Of a stretch of 55,380 nt of DNA, positions 46,374 through 55,349 are shown in pieces (positions within the stretch are counted from its first letter, which is position 1; every line of letters begins with the position of its first letter). Under the pieces are notes generated by a model that made no database searches, was not told the origin of the DNA, and saw only the letters and a list, made by a program, of their open reading frames with translations. The DNA comes from Sulfitobacter sp. GTDB lineage: Bacteria; Pseudomonadota; Alphaproteobacteria; Rhodobacterales; Rhodobacteraceae. The stretch is taken from positions 1-55,380 of the forward strand of contig JAGXFI010000061.1 of assembly GCA_024637305.1 (NCBI GenBank), written 5' to 3'. Position numbers and translations under genes: made by a program.

Positions 46374-46925
46374 ATGTTTCTCAACCACACCAAAGACTTC
46401 ACCCCGTTTTTCTCCGCAGCTGATGTACCTGCCTGCACATTGGCAACCGACACGATGCTTGAGACGCCGCAGGGATGGCGCAGCGCCGCCACATTCGTCG
46501 CTGGCGACAGGGTTTCAACGCTCGACGGCGGCTTTGCCACAATCACGCGCCTGACGCATACGTTGAAGACACAGGCCATGATGCTGGTGCCGCATGGCGC
46601 GCTCGACAACTGTACCGATATGCTTCTGCCCGCAGATCAATCTGTAGCGCTGCGCAGCAATCTGCACGAATCGCCCTATGTTCTGGCCCGGATCGGCGCG
46701 ATGACAGGCTATCGCGGCATCCGTCCAACCTTCGAAGCGTCAAGCAGCGGTACGGTTACGCTGGGGTTTGCCGAAGAAGAAATTGTCTATGCGCAGACCG
46801 GTGCCCTGATCCATGCGCCCGCCACGTCAGGCGAAAGCTTTTTCAAGCACCTCAGCTATGGCGAGACGCGCGCAACACTGATCATGATGAACAATGGCTT
46901 CTGCGCCCCCGACATCGCCGCATGA
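46374..46925 (+). CDS. Stand-alone Hint-domain (Hedgehog/intein) protein
   Basis: The 183-residue protein has a Hint_2-type domain from Cys21 (CTLATDTMLETPQGW), with GDRVSTLDGG near residue 44 and a block LLPADQSVAL near residue 84, where related domains normally have P-x-H. The active His is therefore Gln89. The first 20 residues carry no signal peptide. No extein or splice-site His-Asn is present at the end, so full splicing is unlikely. Cleavage at Cys21 is possible in principle. It has an AGAGGA ribosome site, and sits between cvpA and purF. Its partners are unknown. Confidence 0.78.
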   Translation: MFLNHTKDFTPFFSAADVPACTLATDTMLETPQGWRSAATFVAGDRVSTLDGGFATITRLTHTLKTQAMMLVPHGALDNCTDMLLPADQSVALRSNLHESPYVLARIGAMTGYRGIRPTFEASSSGTVTLGFAEEEIVYAQTGALIHAPATSGESFFKHLSYGETRATLIMMNNGFCAPDIAA

Positions 46926-46935
46926 ATACCGGCAG

Positions 46936-46957
46936 GGCGCGGGCACAATCCCGCGCC
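46936..46957 (+). terminator. Hairpin after the Hint gene, no T tract
   Basis: GGCGCGGG (46936-46943) and CCCGCGCC (46950-46957) form a perfect 8-bp stem on a 6-base loop, starting 11 bases after the Hint stop. No T run follows, so it may be a rho-dependent terminator or an mRNA end-protecting hairpin. Confidence 0.45.
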
Positions 46958-47050
46958 GCCCCGTTACGGAATTGTGAAGACAGGGTGACACCGGCGCACC
47001 GAGCCCCTACATAGGGGTCAAGCCCCATTATCGGATTCGGAGCCTCACCG

Positions 47051-48547
47051 TTGTCCAAGATCATGCCCCCTGCAAACCCGTTCGACACCTCATACCTGCG
47101 CGATGCGGGCGACGAGGATAAACTCAAGGAAGAATGCGGGGTCTTCGGCATCGTCGGCGTGACCGATGCATCCAACTTCGTGGCCTTGGGTCTGCACGCC
47201 CTGCAACATCGCGGACAAGAGGCGGGCGGTATCGTCAGCTATTGTCCGGAGGTCGGCTTCCAGTCCGCCCGCCGCTTCGGCTATGTGCGTGACAACTTCA
47301 CCTCGCAGTCCGTCATGGAAACGCTGCCCGGATCGCTTGCCATCGGCCATGTGCGGTATTCGACCGCCGGTTCCAAAGGACAGACAGCGATTCGTGACGT
47401 CCAGCCGTTTTTTGGCGAATTCGCCATGGGCGGCGCGGCAATCGCGCATAACGGCAATATCACCAACGCCATCTCCCTGCGCCGCGAATTGATCGAACGC
47501 GGCTCGATCTTTCAAAGTTCAAGCGACAGCGAATGTATCATCCACCTGATGGCACGGTCCTTGCAACGCAACATTCCCCAACGCATGGAAGACGCGCTGC
47601 GCCGGGTCGAGGGCGCTTTCTCGATCGTTGCCATGACCCGCACCAAGCTGATTGGTGTCCGCGACCCGCTTGGTGTGCGCCCGCTGGTGCTGGGCCAGTT
47701 GGGCGACGGTTGGGTGCTTTCTTCAGAAACCTGTGCGCTCGACATCATCGGGGCCGAGTTTATCCGCGAGATCGAACCGGGCGAGATGGTCGTCATCAAC
47801 GAACGAGGCGTCGAATCGCATTTCCCTTTCCGCCGCGTACCATCGCGCTTTTGCATCTTTGAACATGTCTATTTCAGCCGCCCGGACAGCATTCTCGGGG
47901 GCCGCTCCGTCTATGAAACCCGCGAGGCCATCGGCCGCGAATTGGCCAAGGAAGCGGCGGTAGACGCCGACCTCGTCTGCCCGGTGCCGGATTCGGGAAC
48001 CCCTGCCGCCATCGGATTTTCGCTTCAGTCCGGCATACCTTACGCGATGGGTATCATCCGCAACCAATACATGGGCCGCACCTTCATTGAGCCGACAGAA
48101 CAGATCCGCAACATGGGTGTGCGCCTGAAACTCAACGTCAATCGTGCGCTGGTGCGCGGCAAACGGATCATCCTTGTGGACGACAGCGTCGTGCGCGGCA
48201 CCACCTCGCGCAAGATCAAGGAAATGATTCTCGACGCCGGAGCCGCCGAAGTCCACTTCCGGATCGCGTCACCACCGACCGCATGGCCCTGTTTTTATGG
48301 CGTCGACACTCCACAACGCGAAAAGCTGTTGGCCGCGACCATGTCCGAGGACGAGATGCGCGAACATCTCGGCGTAGACAGCCTCAAGTTCATCTCGCTT
48401 GACGGTCTCTACCGCGCCGTTGGCGAGGCGGCAGGCCGCAACGCCAAATGCCCACAGTATTGCGACGCCTGTTTTTCCGGCGAATACCCCGTCATCCCCG
48501 CCGATCAGGTCGATCAGGGATTCGAGATGAAGCCAGCAGCGGAGTAG
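47051..48547 (+). CDS. purF: Amidophosphoribosyltransferase
   Basis: PurF makes phosphoribosylamine from PRPP and glutamine, the first step of purine synthesis. The 498-residue protein has an N-terminal glutaminase domain with the catalytic Cys29 (EECGVFGIVGV), which becomes the first residue after propeptide removal, and a PRTase domain with the PRPP loop IILVDDSVVRGTTS near residue 375. It starts with TTG 47051, preceded by GGAG (47039-47042). ATG 47063 is the alternative. The palindromic CCCCTA/TAGGGG at 47004-47017 lies just upstream. Confidence 0.95.
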   Translation: MSKIMPPANPFDTSYLRDAGDEDKLKEECGVFGIVGVTDASNFVALGLHALQHRGQEAGGIVSYCPEVGFQSARRFGYVRDNFTSQSVMETLPGSLAIGHVRYSTAGSKGQTAIRDVQPFFGEFAMGGAAIAHNGNITNAISLRRELIERGSIFQSSSDSECIIHLMARSLQRNIPQRMEDALRRVEGAFSIVAMTRTKLIGVRDPLGVRPLVLGQLGDGWVLSSETCALDIIGAEFIREIEPGEMVVINERGVESHFPFRRVPSRFCIFEHVYFSRPDSILGGRSVYETREAIGRELAKEAAVDADLVCPVPDSGTPAAIGFSLQSGIPYAMGIIRNQYMGRTFIEPTEQIRNMGVRLKLNVNRALVRGKRIILVDDSVVRGTTSRKIKEMILDAGAAEVHFRIASPPTAWPCFYGVDTPQREKLLAATMSEDEMREHLGVDSLKFISLDGLYRAVGEAAGRNAKCPQYCDACFSGEYPVIPADQVDQGFEMKPAAE

Positions 48548-48787
48548 CGCTCGGACTTCTCCTGACCGGTCCTGTTAGCGCTGGGCGTTACGATGCAATT
48601 TCCTGCTGTGGCGGCGATCGATTACCTTGCGCGGATGACCGATCGCTATCACCGGCCTTCCTGACGGCGGCTTTTTGCCAGTCCGTCCGGACGAACCAGA
48701 CACCCCCTTTCGCTAGCACAGCATCCGGCGTAGCTGCACCGCAGCATTTATACTGGACCATGCTCCAGACAGCAGGAAGGATTACCC

Positions 48788-49048
48788 ATGTCGTCTTCTG
48801 ATGACACGACGCCCCGGCACGTGGCAGATATTGCCACAACGCAGACCAAATTGGACCGGACAGCGCTTATCGGCATCTTCGGATCGGCGAATGCACCGGG
48901 TGCCCTGATCCGCTTGCCAAATGGCAAAATCGCCCGCGTGACGGTCGGCACCACCGTCGAGGGCAGCGAAGTACGCGCCATCGACGACAGCCGCATAATG
49001 TTGTCCAGGTCGGGTCGCGATACGGTGTTGAGCCTGCCCAAAGGCTGA
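48788..49048 (+). CDS. Small GspC/PilP-like domain protein
   Basis: The 86-residue protein has an AGGAAGG ribosome site (48774-48780) and good codon use. Residues 27-84 (ALIGIFGSANAPGALIRLP, then GKIARVTVGTTVEG and VRAIDDSRIML) follow the small beta-domain of PilP/GspC inner-membrane proteins of type IV pilus and type II secretion systems: a strand ending in a G-x-A turn, then V-x-V-G-x-x-V-x-G, then a strand with I-x-x-x-x-I-x-L. No signal or membrane segment is found and no pilus gene is nearby, so a secretion role is open. It is a stand-alone gene. Confidence 0.6.
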   Translation: MSSSDDTTPRHVADIATTQTKLDRTALIGIFGSANAPGALIRLPNGKIARVTVGTTVEGSEVRAIDDSRIMLSRSGRDTVLSLPKG

Positions 49049-49088
49049 CCCCTTGACGCGGTAGGTCCGGCGGTGCAAAGCGACATCC

Positions 49089-49733
49089 ATGACACGTACA
49101 GCCCTCATAACCGGTGCATCGCGCGGCCTCGGATCCGCCCTGGCCGAAGCGCTCGCTCCGACGCATCACATCATCGCCGTCGCGCGCACCGTTGGTGCGC
49201 TCGAGGAACTTGACGACCGGATAAAAGCCAAGGGCGGAGCCGCGACACTCGCTCCGATGGATGTCACGCAGCCCGAGGCGATGGCGACCCTGTGTCGGGG
49301 CATTTTCGACCGTTGGGGATCGCTTGACCTGTGGATCCATACCGCGATCCATGCGGCCCCGCAGGCTCCGGCAGATCATATCGACGCCAAAGACATGGCC
49401 AAATCCATCGCCTGCAATCTGACGGCGACGGCCACCCTCATCTCTTATGTCTCTCCCTTGTTGGGCCAGACTGGACAGGCTGTGTTTCTGGACGATCCGC
49501 GCGGCGGAACGAGGTTTTTCGGCGCTTACGGTGCCACCAAAAGCGCGCAAATAGCGATGGCGCGCAGCTGGCAGGCCGAAACCGCACGGATCGGGCCGAA
49601 AGTTCACATCGCGGAACCTGCGCCGATGCCCACTGCAACCCGTGCGCGCTTTTTCCCCGGTGAAGACCGCAGCGTATTGGCGGACCCCCATGACCAGGCC
49701 GCTGCGATATTGGCGCAACTGTCACTGGTATAA
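49089..49733 (+). CDS. Short-chain dehydrogenase/reductase family protein
   Basis: The 214-residue protein opens with the NAD(P)-binding [15 protein letters not shown] (residues 8-22). The SDR active-site YxxxK is present as YGATK near residue 145, but the Ser usually found upstream is replaced in the [16 protein letters not shown] segment. The N-x-x-x NAG motif is also changed ([13 protein letters not shown]). Activity is thus uncertain. It starts 40 bases after the small PilP-like gene. Its C-terminus is short for the family (usually 240 or more). Confidence 0.82.
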   Translation: MTRTALITGASRGLGSALAEALAPTHHIIAVARTVGALEELDDRIKAKGGAATLAPMDVTQPEAMATLCRGIFDRWGSLDLWIHTAIHAAPQAPADHIDAKDMAKSIACNLTATATLISYVSPLLGQTGQAVFLDDPRGGTRFFGAYGATKSAQIAMARSWQAETARIGPKVHIAEPAPMPTATRARFFPGEDRSVLADPHDQAAAILAQLSLV

Positions 49734-49813
49734 GCCGCAAATTTCATGTGCTACCCCGCGCGTCTCTTGCCGCTGGCCCTCCCGCTCTATTATCAAGGCC
49801 AAAAGGGGATATC

Positions 49814-50599
49814 ATGCGCATTCTGATTACCAATGACGACGGCATCAATGCTCCGGGGTTGTCTGTCCTGCACGATATCGCCATGCGCCTTGCGGGCGAT
49901 GTCGGCGAAGTCTGGACAGTCGCCCCGGCGTTTGAACAATCCGGCGTGGCGCATTGCATCAGCTATACCAGACCGATGATGATCAGCCAGCTTGGCCCCC
50001 GCCGCTTTGCCGCCGAAGGCTCGCCCGCCGATTGCGTTCTGGCGGCGCTCCACGATCCCATGGTCGGACGCCCGCCGGATCTGGTGCTGTCGGGGGTGAA
50101 CCGCGGCAACAACTCGGCTGAAAACACGCTTTATTCCGGCACGATCGGCGGCGCGATGGAGGCGGCACTGCAAGGCATTCCCGCAATCGCCCTGTCGCAA
50201 TACTATGGCCCTGCGAACCGCGATCTGGACGATCCCTTCGAGGCGGCAGCAGCGCATGGCGCACAGCTTATCAAGAGGATTTTCGCCGCTACGCCTGAGG
50301 GCGAAATGGATTACGGCCTGTTCTACAATGTCAACTTCCCGCCTGTGCCAGCATCTGGCGTCAAGGGGGTCCGCCTTGCGCCCCAGGGCCGGCGGCCGGG
50401 GGTCAATTTTTCGACCGAAGCGCATATCGCGCCGAACGGGCGGCGGTTTTTGTGGATCAAGGGCGGAGACCAGCAAGTACCGACAGCCCCCCATGCGGAT
50501 GCGGCGCTGAATCTCGAGGGCTATATTTCCGTCACGCCGATGCGCGCAGACCTTACGGACCATGACGCGCTGCGCACACTGCAAGGCATCGACACATGA
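49814..50599 (+). CDS. surE: 5'-nucleotidase SurE
   Basis: SurE removes phosphate from nucleoside monophosphates, and is often placed in stationary-phase survival. The 261-residue protein begins with [15 protein letters not shown], which holds the metal-binding Asp pair, and has [21 protein letters not shown], the active-site Asn/Ser block. I start at ATG 49814 with AAAAGGGG before it, and not at an upstream start which would add 22 residues. It overlaps pcm by 4 bases, the usual surE-pcm-nlpD order. Confidence 0.95.
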   Translation: MRILITNDDGINAPGLSVLHDIAMRLAGDVGEVWTVAPAFEQSGVAHCISYTRPMMISQLGPRRFAAEGSPADCVLAALHDPMVGRPPDLVLSGVNRGNNSAENTLYSGTIGGAMEAALQGIPAIALSQYYGPANRDLDDPFEAAAAHGAQLIKRIFAATPEGEMDYGLFYNVNFPPVPASGVKGVRLAPQGRRPGVNFSTEAHIAPNGRRFLWIKGGDQQVPTAPHADAALNLEGYISVTPMRADLTDHDALRTLQGIDT

Positions 50600-51255
50600 G
50601 CGCAGCCGAGATCAACGAAGCAGAACGCAAGATGCAGTTCCTCTATGCCCTGCGGTCCAAGGGCGTAACGGACCAGCGCGTCCTATCCGCGATGGAGAGC
50701 GTCGACCGTGGTCCTTTTATTCGCGGGCTGTTCTCGGAACGTGCTTACGAAGACATGCCGTTGCCCATCGCCTGCGGCCAGACCATCAGCCAGCCGTCTG
50801 TCGTCGGCCTGATGACGCAGGCGTTGCAGATCAGCCCGCGTGACAAGGTGCTTGAGATCGGCACAGGCTCCGGCTATCAGGCCGCGATCCTCAGTAGACT
50901 GGCGCGGCGCGTCTACACTATCGACCGGCACCGCCGCCTCGTGCAGGAAGCGCGTCAGGTGTTCGACGATCTGGACCTGACCAATATCACCGCGATCACC
51001 GGCGACGGCAGCTTCGGGCTTGCCGACCAGGCACCGTTCGACCGCATTATCGTGACAGCCGCCGCTGAAGACCCCCCCGGCCCGCTGATTGCTCAGCTCA
51101 AGGAGGGCGGCATCATGGTGGTCCCGGTCGGGCAGTCCGACGCCGTGCAGCACCTTATCCGCGTGCGCAAGATGCCAGGTGGCGCGCTGGAATATGACGA
51201 ATTGCGCGCAGTGCGTTTTGTTCCCCTTCTGGAAGGGTTGGGCAAGGACACGTAA
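50596..51255 (+). CDS. pcm: Protein-L-isoaspartate O-methyltransferase
   Basis: Pcm methylates L-isoaspartyl residues in aged proteins to start their repair. The 219-residue protein has [18 protein letters not shown], the SAM-binding motif [19 protein letters not shown] near residue 82, and a later FDRIIVTAA post-motif. The start overlaps surE as ATGA. The distance to the next gene is 67 bases, with no promoter recognised. Confidence 0.95.
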   Translation: MSAAEINEAERKMQFLYALRSKGVTDQRVLSAMESVDRGPFIRGLFSERAYEDMPLPIACGQTISQPSVVGLMTQALQISPRDKVLEIGTGSGYQAAILSRLARRVYTIDRHRRLVQEARQVFDDLDLTNITAITGDGSFGLADQAPFDRIIVTAAAEDPPGPLIAQLKEGGIMVVPVGQSDAVQHLIRVRKMPGGALEYDELRAVRFVPLLEGLGKDT

Positions 51256-51322
51256 ATGGGTTAACATGCCCGCGAAACCCCGATTGAACAGGGGGAGTTG
51301 GCAAATTGATGAGGACGAGCAG

Positions 51323-52531
51323 ATGAGTTTTCCCCCAAAGCGCCGCGCCCTGCGGCTGAGCCTTATCACCGGCAGCGCGCTCGTCATGCTTGCCGCTTGT
51401 GACCAGCCGATCGATTTTGATCTGCGCGGTCTGAACGGCGGCTTCTCGACGGCGGATGCTGCGACGGGAGCGCTGGCGGCGCGTCCAGTGCCCGATAATC
51501 GCGGCGTTATTTCATACCCGAATTATCAGGTCGCCGTAGCGCGGCGCGGCGATACGCTTTCAGATGTCGCGGCCCGCGTAGGCATCAACGCCGATCAACT
51601 TGCGCGCTATAACGGGATAGAACCGGGCGTTCCACTGCGCGCGGACGAGATCATCGCCCTGCCCTCACGGGTGGCTGAACCGTCGCCAGCAACGGGAGCT
51701 ATCACAACCGGCCCGATCCAGCCGGTGGACATCGCCTCCGTAGCAGGCGGTGCCATCGACCGCTCACCCGCGACACCCGGTGTGCAAACCGCAACGCTGG
51801 CTCCTACCGGGCAGCCTCAGGCTCAGGCTCAGGTCGGCAAGGAACCCATCCGCCACCAGGTCGAACGCGGCGAGAGCGCCTTTACCATCGCGCGCCTTTA
51901 TAACGTCCCGGTAAAGTCGCTGGCTGAATGGAACGGTCTGGGTGCCGATTTCGCGATCCGCGAGGGGCAGTTCCTGCTCATCCCCGTCCCGCAGCAGAAC
52001 CCGCCCGCACGCGTCGTTCCGCAACCTGCCCCGACGCTGCCCGGTGCAGGATCACCCACGCCGACGCCCCCCTCGGCCGCGAAACCGCTGCCTGCGGACG
52101 CCTCGGCCCAGCCGATCGCAAAGCCCCAGACACCGGCAAAGCCGGTCGCCGACGTTGGCAAGACCACGCAGCCGGCCGCCAACGCCAGAATGGTGATGCC
52201 GGTTAACGGCAGTATCATCCGAGAATACTCGAAAGGCCGCAACGAAGGCATCAACATCAAAGGGGCAGCCGGCGCGCCGGTCAAAGCCGCCGATACCGGC
52301 ACCGTCGCCGCGATCACCAAAAGCGCCGATGGCATTCCGATCATCGTCGTGCGGCATCCTGAAAATGTGCTGACCGTCTATGCCAATGTCGCGGATGTTA
52401 CGGTTGCCAAAGGCGACGCCGTCACACGGGGCCAGCAAATTGCGAAACTGCGCAGCGGCGATGATGCCTATGTCCATTTCGAAGTCCGCAAAGGCTTTGA
52501 CAGCGTGGATCCGGCACCTTTCCTGAACTAG
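51323..52531 (+). CDS. nlpD: NlpD-like lipoprotein: two LysM domains and degenerate M23 (LytM) domain
   Basis: This 402-residue protein has a lipoprotein signal ending at LAAC (Cys26), two LysM domains (about residues 68-115, VARRGDTLSDVAARVG, and 173-215, VERGESAFTIARLYN), a Pro-rich linker (about 222-285), and a C-terminal M23 domain. The zinc ligands are changed: HxxxD is replaced in EGINIKGAAG, and the HxH motif reads as VHFEV with only one His, so it is a degenerate LytM factor. Such proteins activate cell-wall amidases during cell division. I start at ATG 51323. It follows pcm in the usual order. Confidence 0.92.
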   Translation: MSFPPKRRALRLSLITGSALVMLAACDQPIDFDLRGLNGGFSTADAATGALAARPVPDNRGVISYPNYQVAVARRGDTLSDVAARVGINADQLARYNGIEPGVPLRADEIIALPSRVAEPSPATGAITTGPIQPVDIASVAGGAIDRSPATPGVQTATLAPTGQPQAQAQVGKEPIRHQVERGESAFTIARLYNVPVKSLAEWNGLGADFAIREGQFLLIPVPQQNPPARVVPQPAPTLPGAGSPTPTPPSAAKPLPADASAQPIAKPQTPAKPVADVGKTTQPAANARMVMPVNGSIIREYSKGRNEGINIKGAAGAPVKAADTGTVAAITKSADGIPIIVVRHPENVLTVYANVADVTVAKGDAVTRGQQIAKLRSGDDAYVHFEVRKGFDSVDPAPFLN

Positions 52532-52909
52532 GCGCAAGCACGCGATCTACCGCTTTGAGTTGGGTAGATCGCAAAAAACCTGTGAAATGCCCTGTTTTGA
52601 CCCAACGTGGAGCATCGTCGCCATAAAGCGTGCCGCGTTTCTGAACCAGAAACAGTCCAGTGATTATTGGCCTGCTGAACTGGGACGATGCCGGAACATT
52701 TTGGCTATACCAACGCGATCTTCGGCACTCAGTCGACGGTCAACGGTGGTGCTATACCGGTCCGGATATTTATGTTGTCGTGGATGAAAACACCGGCGCT
52801 TCGGTCTTCAACGGCGTTGGCACACGCGGAAATCCAGCGGATTTTATCAAACCTGAAGAATTACGGCACCAAGCCAGCCCCATGCATCCGCAGTTTCGAA
52901 GCGACGTGC
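52532..52909. other. Gene-poor region between nlpD and the DUF815 gene
   Basis: The first part has an inverted repeat GCGATCTACC (52542-52551) with GGTAGATCGC (52563-52572) on an 11-base loop, possibly a terminator for nlpD, although it is followed by A rather than T. The rest shows no ribosome site or promoter that I trust. A forward frame from GTG 52660 looks partly coding and is listed separately with low confidence. Confidence 0.55.
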
Positions 52910-52956
52910 CTACGCGTTGCCAAAGGGCATGCCTTTGCGCCCAGCAAGGTCCGTAA
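52660..52956 (+). CDS. Doubtful small ORF or gene remnant
   Basis: A 98-codon frame opens with GTG 52660. The first 68 residues have protein-like composition (LNWDDAGTFWLYQRDL, DIYVVVDENTGASVFNGVG), while the last 30 are Cys- and Arg-rich and overlap the end of the DUF815 gene on the other strand by 47 bases. No ribosome site was found and the frame is stopped at 52642-52644 just upstream. It could be a remnant of a decayed gene. I do not recognise a family. Confidence 0.2.
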   Translation: MIIGLLNWDDAGTFWLYQRDLRHSVDGQRWCYTGPDIYVVVDENTGASVFNGVGTRGNPADFIKPEELRHQASPMHPQFRSDVPTRCQRACLCAQQGP

Positions 52957-53758
52957 AATACTGCCACGCCACGCGCCCTGAACGCGCACCGCGTGTGGCT
53001 TGCCATTCGATGGCCTCTGCGCGCAGGGTCTCATCGTCGATCGCGACCCCGTAGGCGTCGCAATAACCGCGTATCATCGCCAGATACTGGTCCTGGTCGC
53101 ACGGGTGAAAGCCCAGCCACAGACCGAACCGGTCCGAAAGTGACACCTTTTCTTCGACCGCTTCGGACGGATTGATCGCCGATCCACGCTCGTTCTCGAT
53201 CATGTCACGCGGCATCAGATGGCGACGGTTGGACGTTGCATACAGCACGACATTCTCGGGCCGCCCCTCGATCCCGCCATCCAGCACTGCTTTGAGCGAT
53301 TTGTAATGCGCGTCGTCATGACCAAAGCTCAGGTCGTCACAAAACAGGATGAAACGGTGCGGCACATTCCGCAACATTGCGAGCAACCGACCAACAGAGG
53401 GCAGATCCTCGCGCTGCAACTCGACCAATCTCAGGCCGCGATGCTTTGCCTGAACAAACCCGTGCACTGCCTTGACCAAGCTCGATTTTCCCATCCCTCT
53501 GGCACCCCAGAGCAGCGCATTATTTGCAGGCAGGCCGGCACCAAATTGAAGCGTGTTCTGCACCAATGTATCGCGCGCCCGGTCAACCCCGACAAGCAAA
53601 CCCAGATCAACGCGGGCAATCTTTTCCGCAGGCACAAGCCGGTCAGGATCGGGGTGCCAAACATACGCGCTCGACGCATCGAAATCAGGGGCCGCCAGCG
53701 GTGCCGGGGCTAACCGCTCAAGCGCGGCTGCAATTCGTTCCAACGCCGCCTCGGTCAT
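52910..53758 (-). CDS. DUF815 AAA-type ATPase
   Basis: The 282-residue protein has Walker A LWGARGMGKSSLVKA (Gly85-Ser92), a Walker B-like FILFCDDLSF near residue 140, and the ATSNRRHLMPRDM block, all features of the DUF815 ATPases that often sit near tat genes in alphaproteobacteria. Their job is not established. Its start overlaps the tatC stop by 4 bases, so it is the last gene of the tat operon here. The N-terminal 45 residues are helical and Ala-rich. Confidence 0.88.
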   Translation of the reverse strand: MTEAALERIAAALERLAPAPLAAPDFDASSAYVWHPDPDRLVPAEKIARVDLGLLVGVDRARDTLVQNTLQFGAGLPANNALLWGARGMGKSSLVKAVHGFVQAKHRGLRLVELQREDLPSVGRLLAMLRNVPHRFILFCDDLSFGHDDAHYKSLKAVLDGGIEGRPENVVLYATSNRRHLMPRDMIENERGSAINPSEAVEEKVSLSDRFGLWLGFHPCDQDQYLAMIRGYCDAYGVAIDDETLRAEAIEWQATRGARSGRVAWQYFTDLAGRKGMPFGNA

Positions 53759-54633
53759 TTGTCCTCGATGTCGTCAGATGTCGCAGGGGGCTCTTCGTCG
53801 TCGTAGAACCCGTCGGCACGCAACTGTGCTTCGCGCTTGGCATCCACACGCGCTACGAGAAAGATCGACACCTCGTAAAGCCCGTAGACAACCGTGAACA
53901 GGATAAGCTGTGTAATGACGTCGGGGGGCGTGACCAGTGCAGCCAGCAACAAGATCCCGACCACTGCGTATTTGCGCACGTTGCCAAGCCCTTCCGCCGT
54001 GACCAACCCGGCCTTGCCCATCAGCGTCAGCAAAACAGGCAACTGAAAGCAAAGACCAAAAGCCACAATCATTTTCAGAGTTATATCAAGGCTTTCGTTG
54101 ACCTTGCCCTGAAACACGATGTCGATGCCGCTCTTGCGGACCGGCCCTTCGCTGACCATCGCCGTCAGGATTGATGCCGCGTCGGAAAAGCCGAGGAAAA
54201 ACTGCATTGCCAGCGGTACGACGACATAATGCGCAAATGCCGCACCCAGCAGGAACAGCGCAGGCGAGGCGATCAGAAATGGCAGAAAAGCCGATTTTTC
54301 ATTTCTGTACAGACCAGGTGCCACGAAACGCCACAGCTGGTTGGCGATGACGGGGAACGAAATCATCAATCCACCGACCATGGAGATCCGGATCAGGGTA
54401 AAGAAATATTCCTGCGGTGCGGTATATTGCATCACGGGGTTGGGATTTCCGAGGTCGCGCATCGTGTTCTCGATTGGGACCAGCAGGAAATCCAGAATGG
54501 CTGAGCCGAACGAGAAACAAATGATCACTCCGACCAGAAAAGCCAGCACGGACCATATCAGCCGCGTCCGCAGTTCCGCCAGATGCTCGATCAGCGGCGC
54601 GGCGCTGTCGTCGATGTCATCCGAAGCGCTCAT
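53755..54633 (-). CDS. tatC: Sec-independent protein translocase TatC
   Basis: TatC is the multi-span core of the twin-arginine translocase and binds the RR signal peptide. The 292-residue protein has six membrane helices, an N-terminal cytoplasmic start with [11 protein letters not shown] (the conserved E-L-R-R-R region), and PEEYFFTL-like [12 protein letters not shown] in the first periplasmic loop. The C-terminal 30 residues are Asp/Glu-rich. It overlaps tatB by 4 bases and the ATPase gene by 4 bases. Confidence 0.95.
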   Translation of the reverse strand: MSASDDIDDSAAPLIEHLAELRTRLIWSVLAFLVGVIICFSFGSAILDFLLVPIENTMRDLGNPNPVMQYTAPQEYFFTLIRISMVGGLMISFPVIANQLWRFVAPGLYRNEKSAFLPFLIASPALFLLGAAFAHYVVVPLAMQFFLGFSDAASILTAMVSEGPVRKSGIDIVFQGKVNESLDITLKMIVAFGLCFQLPVLLTLMGKAGLVTAEGLGNVRKYAVVGILLLAALVTPPDVITQLILFTVVYGLYEVSIFLVARVDAKREAQLRADGFYDDEEPPATSDDIEDK

Positions 54634-55091
54634 GTGTCACTCTTCTCCGGCGGCTTCGCCAATGCGGCTTCCGCCTCGTCCGCGCGCTGAAGCGCCTCGG
54701 TCGCCTCGCGGGCCTTGCGCTCTGCCGCTGCGCGTGCGGTAGACGCTTGAATACGCTTGATATCTTCTGCCTTTTGCGCGGCCAGCTTGCCGGTCTCGCT
54801 ATCGGGGTCGATATCCGTCAGGGACTTGGCCGCCGATTTGACGCCATCCATCGCTGAACCCACCGGATTTGTCGCAGCCTTGATGGATTTGTTGATGTCG
54901 CTCGACATCTGACGCATCCCGGACTGGTCGGCGGCATCGTTCATGGCAGATGAAAACTCTCGTGCCATGCCTTTGGCCTTGCCAACGAATTGCCCCACGC
55001 GCCGAAACAGCACGGGCAGATCCTTGGGGCCGACGACGATCAACGCGACGATCCCCACGACCAGCATCTCAGTCCAGCCGAGATCGAACAT
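54630..55091 (-). CDS. tatB: Sec-independent protein translocase TatB
   Basis: TatB joins TatC in the signal-peptide receptor. The 153-residue protein has one N-terminal membrane helix ([20 protein letters not shown]) with the GPKDLP turn and then the amphipathic helix [18 protein letters not shown]. The remaining 100 residues are charged, Lys/Ala/Glu rich, and probably coiled. GPKDLP is the TatB mark that separates it from TatA. It starts 6 bases after the tatA stop. Confidence 0.94.
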   Translation of the reverse strand: MFDLGWTEMLVVGIVALIVVGPKDLPVLFRRVGQFVGKAKGMAREFSSAMNDAADQSGMRQMSSDINKSIKAATNPVGSAMDGVKSAAKSLTDIDPDSETGKLAAQKAEDIKRIQASTARAAAERKAREATEALQRADEAEAALAKPPEKSDT

Positions 55092-55097
55092 GGCTGT

Positions 55098-55349
55098 TTA
55101 TACCTGCTTCTTGTCGGCCTTGAGGTCGGTCTTGGGGGCGGTACCCCGGTCCGTATGCTCCGGCAGATCGGCAGATTTGAGATCGTCGATTTCCTTGATC
55201 TCGTTATCGCCCTCGCTGATACCCTTCTTGAAGCTGGTGATGCCCTTGCCGACCTCACCCATGAGCGAGCTGATCTTGCCGCGCCCGAAAAGCACCAGCA
55301 CGACAACTGCGATCAAGAGCAGGCCCGGTAGTCCGATGTTGTTCAACAT
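55098..55349 (-). CDS. tatA: Sec-independent protein translocase TatA
   Basis: TatA forms the protein-conducting part of the Tat pathway. The 83-residue protein has a short N-terminal membrane helix ([17 protein letters not shown]), the FGRGK hinge, and an amphipathic helix, then a charged tail. TTAGGAGAC stands before the ATG (55349). The promoter lies beyond the window end. Confidence 0.95.
   Translation of the reverse strand: MLNNIGLPGLLLIAVVVLVLFGRGKISSLMGEVGKGITSFKKGISEGDNEIKEIDDLKSADLPEHTDRGTAPKTDLKADKKQV

Noticed and set aside
52542-52572. 10-bp inverted repeat after nlpD as an intrinsic terminator
   Set aside because: The stem is good but is followed by A residues and not T, so it does not fit an intrinsic terminator on either strand. 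I mention it only inside the region entry.
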